Shown piece by piece: positions 19,379-26,658 of a DNA stretch of 64,000 nucleotides (the stretch's first letter is position 1; the number at the start of each line of letters is the position of its first letter). The notes beneath the pieces are model-generated. The model was given only the letters and a program-made list of their open reading frames with translations, was not told the DNA's origin and searched no databases. A program made the position numbers and the translations under genes. This stretch comes from Streptomyces sp. DG2A-72 (GTDB lineage: Bacteria > Actinomycetota > Actinomycetes > Streptomycetales > Streptomycetaceae), in contig NZ_JASTLC010000001.1 in assembly GCF_030499575.1 (NCBI RefSeq), positions 6,534,001 to 6,598,000 of the forward strand. The letters run 5' to 3'.

Positions 19379-20906
19379 GGATCTCCTCGAAGGCGCCGTC
19401 CAGTGAGCCCTGCTGGGCGTCGAAGAGGCGGCCGCCGGTCAGTTCGGCGATGTGTTCCAGTTCTGAGCGGTCGGAGTCGCCGAAGAGGATGGGGAAGACG
19501 GGGATCTCCTTGCTGTCCCGGTCGAGCCCGGCGTAGAAGGCGTCGAACTCGGAGGCTTTCGCGCCGGTCGTGTTCTCGCCGTCCGTCATCAGCACGATCG
19601 ACGTGAACGTGTCGCGGTCGGTGCCGAGGTGGTCGTATGCCTTCTCCAGCGAGGTGAAGATCGCGGTGTCGCCCTCGGCGGTGAGTGCCGCGGTGTCCTG
19701 GCGGATCCCGTCGAGGCCGGTCTGCGGGTCGGCCGGGTCGACGACGTGGGTGCGCACGCTCTTCACGGCGGAGCCGAAGGGCATGAGGGTGACTTCTTCG
19801 CGGTCCCGGAAGTTGCCGGTGAGGGCTGTGAGGGCCTGATTGAGGTCGGCGAGCCGGTCGCCCTCCATGGAGCCGGAGGTGTCGAGGACGTAGACGGTCC
19901 GGGACGGGCGGCGCAGTTCGTTCTCGTACGAGTCGAGGAGGCCGTCGGCGACGGACTGGCTGCCGGGGAAGGGCAGTTCGCGGCGCCGGTCGGTGTCGAG
20001 TCCGGCCGCGGGCCGCACGTCGGCGACGACGGGACGGCGGTGGGTGCGCTCGGTGATCGCGCGCTGGGTCTCCGGCGTGCGCAGGGCCTCGGTGAGGCGG
20101 CGGACGTCGTCGCGGGTCTCGGCGTTCGTGGCGGCGAGGGAGGAGAGGGGGTAGTCGGCCGTGACCACGCCGTCGCGCGGGCGGATCACGGTCAGGCCCG
20201 GGATGCCCTTGAGGACGGACTCGTAGTTCAGGAGCGCGTCGACGTTCCCGCGCCGTTCGTAGGCCGCCGCCAGCCAGCCCGACGAACCCAATGTCAGCTT
20301 CTGCCCCTTGAAGAACTCCTTCAGCCGCGGGGTCGCCTTGGTGACATCCGCGTCGGTGAGGGCGGACTGGGCGCCGGAGAGCGCGGAGGCGACGGAGACG
20401 AGCGTCGAGAAGCCGGAGTTGGAGCGGGCCGGGTCGGTCATGCCGTACGTCAGTTTCCCGTCCTGCACGGCCTGCTCGACCTGGGACCAGGTGACGTCCT
20501 CGGGCTTCCAGCCGAGCTCCTTGACGGTCGCGGGCTGCACGCCGATGGCCACCGGGCTGGACATGACCGGCGTCTCCAACACGACCTTCTTCGCCGCGTC
20601 GGGCCGTAGCCGCAGATAGTCGTTGGAGGACAGCCACAGCGCGTCGTACGCCTTGTCGGCCTTGCCCTTCGCCACCAGGTCCACCGCGTCCAGGGTGCCC
20701 ATGTACGTCGGCCGGACCTTGATGCCGGTGTCTTTCTCGACCTGTTCGAGGACCGGTGTCATGTCACTCAGCTCGCTGGAGGCGAGGACGCGGAGGGTGC
20801 CGGGCTGGGGGGCGTCGCTCTGCTCCGGCGGGGTGTCCTGCTGCGGGGTGCACGCGGCCAGCAGGGCGGCCGCGACGGCGAGTACGGCTGCTGTGCGGCG
20901 TCTCAT
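19365..20906 (-). CDS. Lipoprotein with substrate-binding and von Willebrand factor A domains
   Basis: A 513-residue secreted lipoprotein. Residues 1-19 form a lipoprotein signal ending in the lipobox LLAAC (C19). Residues 38-320 resemble a periplasmic substrate-binding protein (GTLRVLASSELSDM, GIKVRPTYMGT, GFSTLVSVASALSG). From about 335 a VWA domain follows with a complete MIDAS start DTSGSM and later TDGENTTG. The substrate-binding part may recognise an extracellular ligand and the VWA part a partner protein. GAAGGAGGGCTCAC precedes the ATG, which overlaps the stop of the TelA gene. The reading upstream of 20906 is a frame shadow. Confidence 0.88.
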   Translation of the reverse strand: MRRRTAAVLAVAAALLAACTPQQDTPPEQSDAPQPGTLRVLASSELSDMTPVLEQVEKDTGIKVRPTYMGTLDAVDLVAKGKADKAYDALWLSSNDYLRLRPDAAKKVVLETPVMSSPVAIGVQPATVKELGWKPEDVTWSQVEQAVQDGKLTYGMTDPARSNSGFSTLVSVASALSGAQSALTDADVTKATPRLKEFFKGQKLTLGSSGWLAAAYERRGNVDALLNYESVLKGIPGLTVIRPRDGVVTADYPLSSLAATNAETRDDVRRLTEALRTPETQRAITERTHRRPVVADVRPAAGLDTDRRRELPFPGSQSVADGLLDSYENELRRPSRTVYVLDTSGSMEGDRLADLNQALTALTGNFRDREEVTLMPFGSAVKSVRTHVVDPADPQTGLDGIRQDTAALTAEGDTAIFTSLEKAYDHLGTDRDTFTSIVLMTDGENTTGAKASEFDAFYAGLDRDSKEIPVFPILFGDSDRSELEHIAELTGGRLFDAQQGSLDGAFEEIRGYQ

Positions 20907-22078
20907 GTGAGCCCTCCTTCGAGCGCGCCCTGTGCGCGGCTGCGCTCCAAGTAGGCGCTGGCGTGCTGCAGTTCGGAGGTCAGGGACTCCACGGTCGACG
21001 CCATCGCCTCGGTGGCCTGCACCTTGTAGCTGTCGATGGCGTCCAGGGTGCGGTAGATCTGCTGGAAGGCGCTGCGCAGCGTCTCGGCGCCGACGGCCGG
21101 GTCGGCGGCGATGCGCTGGATCTCGCCGCTCTGTGTGGCGAGCATCTCCGCGTTGCCCCGGATGAGGTCCTCGGTGGTGCCGCGCAACGCGTTGACCTGG
21201 TCGACGACCTTCTTCTGGTTGTCGAGCGCGGAAGCGAGCATCACCGAGATGCGCAGGGCCGAGACGGTGGTCGTGGCGGCCCGGTCGACGCCCTTGATCA
21301 GCTCCTCGTTGTTGCGCCGTACGACATCCATGGCGAGGTAGCCCTGCGCGCACACCGCGAGCTGGGTGAGCAGGTCCTGGTGCTTCTGCCGGACGGGGAA
21401 GAGCACATCGGCACGGAGGCTGTCGGCCTGCTGCGGATCGGTGGCTTCCACCCCGCCGATGTGCTGCTCGACGGCCGTGTCCAGCGCCTCGGTGAGGACG
21501 ACGTACTCCTGGAGCTTGCCCATCGTCTCCCACAGCCGGACCCGCTCGGTCTGCAGCGCGGCGTTGTCGCGGCGCAGTTCGTCCTGGCCGCCGCGCAGCG
21601 AGCCCACGATCTTGTTGAGCGTGTTCTGCGAGGAGGCGTACTTGGCGACGTGGTCGCGCAGCTTGTTGCCGCCCGGCAGCTTGGACAGGAACTTGCGGCC
21701 CTTGCTCGCGGGCAGGTCACGCGGGTCCAGGTCCTCCACCACCCGCCGCAGCTCGACGAGCGAGCCCGCCACCTTCGACTGGGCGTCACCGCCCTTGTCG
21801 GGAAGGCTGCGCACCGTGCGCTCCAGCATCCGGTTGGACTGGGCGGCGGCGCTGCGCATCTCGCCCGCGCCGAGGCTGGTGATCTCCCCGACCTTGCCGG
21901 CGAACTCGGGCGAGCGCGCGTCGAGGGAGGCGAGCCCTTCGATGTAGGCGGACGCCTTGTTCGCCATGTCGCTGCGGACGCTGTCGTCGACGGGTACGAG
22001 CCCGCCGGCCTTCTCCCGCGGCACGGCGGCGACGGGCTCGGGCGGAGTGAGGACGAACGTTTCGTCGTTGCTGGTCAT
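20903..22078 (-). CDS. TelA / toxic anion resistance family protein
   Basis: A 391-residue cytoplasmic helical protein. The family blocks are recognisable: LDPRDLPASKGRKFLSKLPG, KLRDHVAKYASSQNTLNKI and ALRISVMLASALDNQKKVVD. TelA proteins were named from tellurite resistance, but their real role appears to lie in stress and cell-envelope systems with VWA and Ter proteins. The gene overlaps the lipoprotein gene by four bases and follows the second substrate-binding gene by 15 bases, so all are one operon. Confidence 0.9.
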   Translation of the reverse strand: MTSNDETFVLTPPEPVAAVPREKAGGLVPVDDSVRSDMANKASAYIEGLASLDARSPEFAGKVGEITSLGAGEMRSAAAQSNRMLERTVRSLPDKGGDAQSKVAGSLVELRRVVEDLDPRDLPASKGRKFLSKLPGGNKLRDHVAKYASSQNTLNKIVGSLRGGQDELRRDNAALQTERVRLWETMGKLQEYVVLTEALDTAVEQHIGGVEATDPQQADSLRADVLFPVRQKHQDLLTQLAVCAQGYLAMDVVRRNNEELIKGVDRAATTTVSALRISVMLASALDNQKKVVDQVNALRGTTEDLIRGNAEMLATQSGEIQRIAADPAVGAETLRSAFQQIYRTLDAIDSYKVQATEAMASTVESLTSELQHASAYLERSRAQGALEGGLT

Positions 22079-22093
22079 GTACTGCTTCCCCCC

Positions 22094-23158
22094 TTATCCG
22101 CGCGCCCGTCGCGCCAGCTCGTGCAGCACCTTGGAGGTGGGCACGGGCGCTTGGCGGACGCCGGTCAGTTCCTGCTTGAGGTAGGTGGTGTCCGCGGCGA
22201 ACTCGGTGGCCTCGCCCTGCGGACGGAACCCGTGCCGGACCTCCAGCTTGCGCAACTGCGGGTCCGTGGACAGGAGTTGGGCGAGGACCTTGCCGTCGTC
22301 GGTGAGCGGTACGACGGTGTGGTCGCTGTTGACCGTGGTGTCCGGGTAGAGGACGACCAGGTCGTCGGGGTGCTGTCCCTCCGTCAGCAGGGACGCGACC
22401 TGGGACTCGTAGACCACGACGAGCGGGTTGCCGGCGCCGCTGACGAAGTCCCGGAAGACGGCGTCACTGCTGGACTGCTGGGCGCCCTGCACACTGACCA
22501 GCTTGTGCAGCAGCGGGGCGGTGCGGTCGATCTCGGTGCCGGTGGCGACGACCTTTCCGCCGTTCTCGACGTAGGAGGCGGCGGCGAGGTAGAGGGCGCC
22601 GGAGTTGGAGGTCTCGGGGTCGGTGCTGGACAGATACAGCGTGCCCGTCAGCTCTCCGTACTTGTCGGCGCCCTTGAGCTGCTGCCAGGTGCGGTCCGCG
22701 CGGGCGGCGTCCAGGTAGGCGCTCATCTTCAGCGTGCCTCGGTGCGACTCGTCCAGCGTGGCGAGCCCGTTCGCCTTGAGCACCTCGGCGGCGTTCTTGT
22801 GCGCCACGACGACGAGGGGGGAGTAGAAGGGGCGCGGAAGGGTTCCCGGCACCTTGTACTTCGCGGCCAGTTCGACGGCCGGTGCCTGGCTCGACGGCAG
22901 CGCGAGGTCGTACCCCTTGAGGTTGAGCCCTTCCATGGCCCAGGACCCGGAGGTCTCGGCCTGCACGGTGTAGCCCTTGGCGGCAAGGGCGTCCACCACC
23001 TCGGGATCGGCGAAGAACTCTGCTTTCTCCGACCCGATCACCGCGCGCACGGTCTTCGTTGCCGTGCCCTTGTCCTCGCCTTGTCGGCCTGCCACGACGG
23101 CTGCCACCACTCCGCCGATCAGCAGGACCGCGAGGAAGATCCCTGCGATACGTCTCAC
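22094..23158 (-). CDS. Membrane-anchored extracellular substrate-binding protein
   Basis: A 354-residue protein with an N-terminal signal anchor (GIFLAVLLIGGVVAAVVAG) but no lipobox cysteine. The remainder resembles a type II periplasmic binding protein (RAVIGSEKAEFFADPEVVDA, LALPSSQAPAVELAAKYK, TSNSGALYLAAASYVENGG). It parallels the binding domain of the VWA lipoprotein, notably in SNSG followed by a helix, so the two may be distant paralogues. No ABC permease or ATPase is nearby, which argues for sensing rather than uptake. The start is GTG at 23158 with a weak ribosome-binding site; it is the first gene of the operon. Confidence 0.85.
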   Translation of the reverse strand: MRRIAGIFLAVLLIGGVVAAVVAGRQGEDKGTATKTVRAVIGSEKAEFFADPEVVDALAAKGYTVQAETSGSWAMEGLNLKGYDLALPSSQAPAVELAAKYKVPGTLPRPFYSPLVVVAHKNAAEVLKANGLATLDESHRGTLKMSAYLDAARADRTWQQLKGADKYGELTGTLYLSSTDPETSNSGALYLAAASYVENGGKVVATGTEIDRTAPLLHKLVSVQGAQQSSSDAVFRDFVSGAGNPLVVVYESQVASLLTEGQHPDDLVVLYPDTTVNSDHTVVPLTDDGKVLAQLLSTDPQLRKLEVRHGFRPQGEATEFAADTTYLKQELTGVRQAPVPTSKVLHELARRARG

Positions 23159-23254
23159 GCCCGGAGCGTGCTCGCGGAATCCAACGTTCCCCGTCGGGGA
23201 GGGTGAACGGGGGGTGTCGTGCCGGTCCCGGTACGGAACGGGAGGGGCTTGCCG

Positions 23255-23839
23255 TCAGCCCGTACCGTTCCCGGCCTTGCCGTAGCGGCGGAAGGCCGAA
23301 GTCTCCACCGTCCAGGGACCGAACGGCACCGAGTCTCCGTAGATGTACGGCTCCTTGCGGCTGTAGCGGTCCTTGCAAGGGTCCGAGTGCACCTCGATGG
23401 TGCCGGTGCGCGGGTCGACGATCATGTAGTGGGCGATGCCCATGGCGGAGTACTCGGTGAGCTTCTCGACGTAGTCGTTGTCCGGGTTGGACGGCGAGAC
23501 GATCTCGATGGCCGCCAGTACGTGAGTGGCGTCGACTGCGAGGCCCTCCTCGTCGAGGACGTCCTCGGGGATGACGACGGCGTCGGGGCGGCGCAAGCGA
23601 GCGAGCGCGGGGTGCTCGATCTCGGGGCCGGGCACGCAGCCGTAACCAGGGTGCGTGGTGAGAAGCTGTGCGTCCAACTGCTTGCAGATGCGGCGAATGG
23701 TGCCCTCGTGGCGCTTCGACGGGCACATCATGGCCAGTATCGGGCCGGACGGGCCGATCTCGACGGACCAGGCCCCTTCGAGCTGCTCGGCGTAGGCTCC
23801 GAGTTCTTCGGCGATCGCGCGCATCTTCGCGTACTCCAT
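23255..23839 (-). CDS. Uma2-family putative endonuclease (DUF820)
   Basis: A 194-residue protein with a PD-(D/E)XK nuclease-like core: RRPDAVVI supplies the Asp and LAAIEIVSPSN the Glu, followed by KLTEYSAMGIAHYMIVDP with its Lys and Tyr. These are the conserved blocks of the Uma2 family, very common in Streptomyces and cyanobacteria. The function is unproven; a nuclease is inferred from the fold. The ATG at 23839 is preferred because MEYAKMRAIAEEL matches the family; no strong ribosome-binding site is visible. Confidence 0.88.
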   Translation of the reverse strand: MEYAKMRAIAEELGAYAEQLEGAWSVEIGPSGPILAMMCPSKRHEGTIRRICKQLDAQLLTTHPGYGCVPGPEIEHPALARLRRPDAVVIPEDVLDEEGLAVDATHVLAAIEIVSPSNPDNDYVEKLTEYSAMGIAHYMIVDPRTGTIEVHSDPCKDRYSRKEPYIYGDSVPFGPWTVETSAFRRYGKAGNGTG

Positions 23840-23917
23840 ACCAGCAGAGTACTGAAAATGTGGCACCCGGTCCGCGCGTCGCTGCGGGTGCACGCGGACC
23901 GGGGCCGTCCGGGGGGA

Positions 23918-24340
23918 TCAGCCGACGCCGGTCAGTTCCTGCGGCTCGGCCTGCGCGGCAGCGTGCGCGTCCATACGCTCGGCGGCCAGAATCGCCGCCG
24001 CCGTGTCGGCACGGGACGCCGCGACGACCAGCGCCCGCCCGGCAAGGGCATGCGCCCTGCTGTGCAGCGCCGCAAGCTTCGGCTCGCCGCGGGAGGCCAC
24101 CGCGCGGGCCGGCGTACGTCCGCCCCGCAGCCGGGTCACCTGCGCGGCGAGCCGTTCGGCAGCCGTGTCCAGATCGCCGGACGGCGCTTGCGTGCGCAGC
24201 TCGTCCGTGATCGCGAGGAGCGCGGCGAGATGGCCCGCGAGCTGGATGTCCAGCTCCTCCTCACGGGACCGGTGGGGGAAGTCCGAGGACGTGCCGGCCA
24301 TCGAGCTGTGGACCGACTTGGTGCGGATCGGTTCGTACAT
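23918..24340 (-). CDS. Small alanine-rich helical protein with Fur-like promoter box
   Basis: A 140-residue cytoplasmic protein without a signal or membrane segment. Alanine/arginine-rich helices make up most of it (for example RAHALAGRALVVAASRADTA). I do not recognise its family. GGAGGCCATCC precedes the ATG, a strong ribosome-binding site. A Fur/PerR-like palindrome lies about 40 bases upstream, so expression may respond to metal or redox state. Downstream lies the Uma2 gene on the same strand, with about 80 bases between them. Confidence 0.8.
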   Translation of the reverse strand: MYEPIRTKSVHSSMAGTSSDFPHRSREEELDIQLAGHLAALLAITDELRTQAPSGDLDTAAERLAAQVTRLRGGRTPARAVASRGEPKLAALHSRAHALAGRALVVAASRADTAAAILAAERMDAHAAAQAEPQELTGVG

Positions 24341-24376
24341 GGATGGCCTCCTGTGCTCTGACAGAAGTCATCCTAG

Positions 24377-24394
24377 CTTAGATTTCGTCTAAAG
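24377..24394. promoter_or_regulatory. Fur/PerR-like palindrome
   Basis: CTTAGA-TTTCG-TCTAAAG contains the symmetric arms TTAGA and TCTAA separated by five bases. This is the typical shape of Fur-family boxes and stands out as AT-rich in this GC-rich genome. It is centred about 45 bases upstream of the 140-residue protein and about 55 bases beyond the aminotransferase stop. Confidence 0.5.
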
Positions 24395-24440
24395 TTGAGC
24401 GCTTCACAAAACCGGATCACGCATCCACACAGCGTGAGCG

Positions 24441-25652
24441 TCAGGTCTGGCTGTAGCCGTCCAGGAAGTTCCCGATCCGCCCCATCGCATCCCGCAGATC
24501 CCCGACCGTCGGCAGCGTCACCACCCGGAAGTGGTCCTGCTCGGGCCAGTTGAAGCCGGTGCCCTGAACAACCATGATCTTCTCGCGCCGGAGCAGGTCC
24601 AGGACCATCCGCCGGTCGTCCCTGATCTTGAACACCTTGGGGTCGAGCCGCGGGAACAGATACAGCGCCCCCTTCGGCTTCACGCACGTCACGCCCGGAA
24701 TCTGCGTCAGCAGCTCATACGCCACGTCCCGCTGCTCGCGCAGTCGCCCGCCCGGCAGCACCAGGTCGTTGATGGTCTGGCGTCCGCTCAGTGCGGCGAC
24801 CACACCGTGCTGCCCCGGCATGTTCGCGCACAGCCGCATGTTCGCCAGGATAGTCAGACCCTCGATATAGGAGTCGGCGTGCGCGCGCGGACCCGAGATC
24901 GACATCCAGCCGACCCGGTAGCCGGCCACCCGGTACGCCTTCGACATGCCGTTGAAGGTGAGCGTCAGCAGATCCGGGGCCACGGCCGCGGTCGGCGTGT
25001 GCGTGGCACCGTCGTAGAGGATCTTGTCGTAGATCTCGTCGGAGCAGACCAGCAGATTGTGGCGGCGGGCGATGTCGGTCAGGCCCTTGAGCACGGCCTC
25101 GTCGTAGACCGCGCCGGTCGGGTTGTTCGGGTTGATGATCACGATCGCCTTGGTGCGGTCGGTGACCTTCCGTTCGATGTCCGCGAGGTCGGGCATCCAG
25201 TCGGACTGCTCGTCGCAGCGGTAGTGGACGGCCGTACCGCCGGAGAGTGAGACGGCCGCCGTCCACAGCGGGTAGTCAGGAGCCGGGACCAGCACCTCGT
25301 CCCCGTCGTCCAGCAGCCCCTGCATCGCCATCACGATCAGCTCGGAGACGCCGTTGCCGATGAAGACGTGCTCGACGTCCGTCTCGATGCCGAGGGTCTG
25401 GTTGTGCATGACGACGGCCCGGCGTGCGGCCAGCAGGCCCTTCGCGTCGCCGTAGCCATGGGCCGACGACACGTTGCGGAGGATGTCCTCGAGGATCTCG
25501 GGCGGGCACTCGAAGCCGAACGCCGCCGGGTTGCCCGTGTTCAGCTTGAGGATCCGATGCCCGGCCGCCTCAAGCCGCATCGCCTCCTCGAGCACCGGGC
25601 CCCGGATCTCGTAACAGACGTTGGCGAGCTTGGTCGACTGGATCACCTGCAT
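24441..25652 (-). CDS. Alanine/aspartate-type aminotransferase (class I/II)
   Basis: A 403-residue fold-type I PLP aminotransferase close in pattern to AlaA, which moves amino groups between glutamate and pyruvate. The PLP lysine is K238 in FNGMSKAYRVAGYRVGW; NPNNPTG lies at 174-180 and the aspartate that contacts the pyridine nitrogen is in SDEIYDKI. The ATG at 25652 gives the family start MQVIQSTKLANVCYEIRGP; no ribosome-binding site is visible there or at the GTG at 25703, so leaderless translation is possible. The next gene is divergent. Confidence 0.92.
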   Translation of the reverse strand: MQVIQSTKLANVCYEIRGPVLEEAMRLEAAGHRILKLNTGNPAAFGFECPPEILEDILRNVSSAHGYGDAKGLLAARRAVVMHNQTLGIETDVEHVFIGNGVSELIVMAMQGLLDDGDEVLVPAPDYPLWTAAVSLSGGTAVHYRCDEQSDWMPDLADIERKVTDRTKAIVIINPNNPTGAVYDEAVLKGLTDIARRHNLLVCSDEIYDKILYDGATHTPTAAVAPDLLTLTFNGMSKAYRVAGYRVGWMSISGPRAHADSYIEGLTILANMRLCANMPGQHGVVAALSGRQTINDLVLPGGRLREQRDVAYELLTQIPGVTCVKPKGALYLFPRLDPKVFKIRDDRRMVLDLLRREKIMVVQGTGFNWPEQDHFRVVTLPTVGDLRDAMGRIGNFLDGYSQT

Positions 25653-25778
25653 GTCAGGGAGCTTACGGCCCGGTAACGCGGTCGCGGCCGTGTTTTCCGC
25701 CACGTGAGACGAGCGGGTTTGGACTGTTATCGCCGGTAGCTGTCCCAGGAGTCACATGCGTCCCTAGAATCCACGGTC

Positions 25779-26429
25779 ATGTCCAGGCCATCGGAACAGG
25801 GAAGCGCGCACCCGGAGGGCGGCGACGGCGACCCTCGAAGACCGCCGAACGTGTACCTCCCGCAGGCTCCGCAGTCCCTGGTCTACGACGCATACGCCGA
25901 CCCGGCCGCCGCGCACGGCTGGCAGGACACCGCCTACGACGACACAGCCCAGTTGCCTCCGGTGGCGGCCGATGTGCCCGCACAGCGGTCGGGTCACCGC
26001 GGCCGCCACCGGCCGCTCGGCCTCCGCTCGCGCCGCGTGATGGTCGCTGCCGGTGCGGTGGGTGCGGTGTCGGTGGCCGCCGTGATCGCCGCTTTCTTCT
26101 TCTCCGGGGCGCCCTCGGGCGGGGCGCGGGGCGGGCCGGAGCGGGCCGGCGCCACGGCCGGTGACTCCGAGTCGCCAACGGGTGCGGAGTCCTCCCCGGG
26201 GACGCTCGCCGACCGGCCGGGGTCCTCCGGTGCGGCCTCCCCGCGTAAGAGCGCTTCGCCGAGCGCCACTTCGACCGCGGACGTCACCGGCAGCACGCGG
26301 GAGCCCTCGACCGCCACCACGAGTACGGCCCCACCGAGTTCCACCGCCACGAGCGCCTCGGCTGCCGCCCCCAGTTACTCCCGAGACCACCCGGGAAAGG
26401 GGCAGGGGAACACCAAGAAGCCAGATTGA
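25779..26429 (+). CDS. Single-pass membrane protein with Ser/Thr/Ala-rich exterior
   Basis: A 216-residue protein. Residues 1-85 are a polar cytoplasmic region, residues 88-108 a membrane segment (MVAAGAVGAVSVAAVIAAFFF), and the rest a low-complexity tail rich in Ser, Thr, Ala and Pro that may lie in or on the cell wall. No enzymatic motif is seen. It is divergent from the aminotransferase gene. The function is unknown. Confidence 0.8.
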   Translation: MSRPSEQGSAHPEGGDGDPRRPPNVYLPQAPQSLVYDAYADPAAAHGWQDTAYDDTAQLPPVAADVPAQRSGHRGRHRPLGLRSRRVMVAAGAVGAVSVAAVIAAFFFSGAPSGGARGGPERAGATAGDSESPTGAESSPGTLADRPGSSGAASPRKSASPSATSTADVTGSTREPSTATTSTAPPSSTATSASAAAPSYSRDHPGKGQGNTKKPD

Positions 26430-26521
26430 GGGCACGGTGCATCAAGGGCCTGGATGGGAGTTCTCTCCTCCCCCGCCATTTGTTCATCGAGTCGCCATTT
26501 TGCAACCTACAACCGTGTCCT

Positions 26522-26546
26522 AGGTCACATCCGCCGTGTGTGACCT
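26522..26546. promoter_or_regulatory. Inverted repeat upstream of the LamG/RHS locus
   Basis: AGGTCACA-N9-TGTGACCT has perfect eight-base arms and lies about 110 bases upstream of the LamG protein gene and 93 bases beyond the preceding stop. It could be an operator or a weak terminator hairpin. The surrounding gap 26430-26652 is less GC-rich than the flanking genes. Confidence 0.4.
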
Positions 26547-26658
26547 GTCCCGGATGCCCCATAACCCCTGCTGGATCTCCACATACTTCTCACTTAGCGT
26601 CCGATGTCGACCTCCCTGATTAAGGGATTTCTCATTCGGTCGTTGCTGTGGGGTGGGC

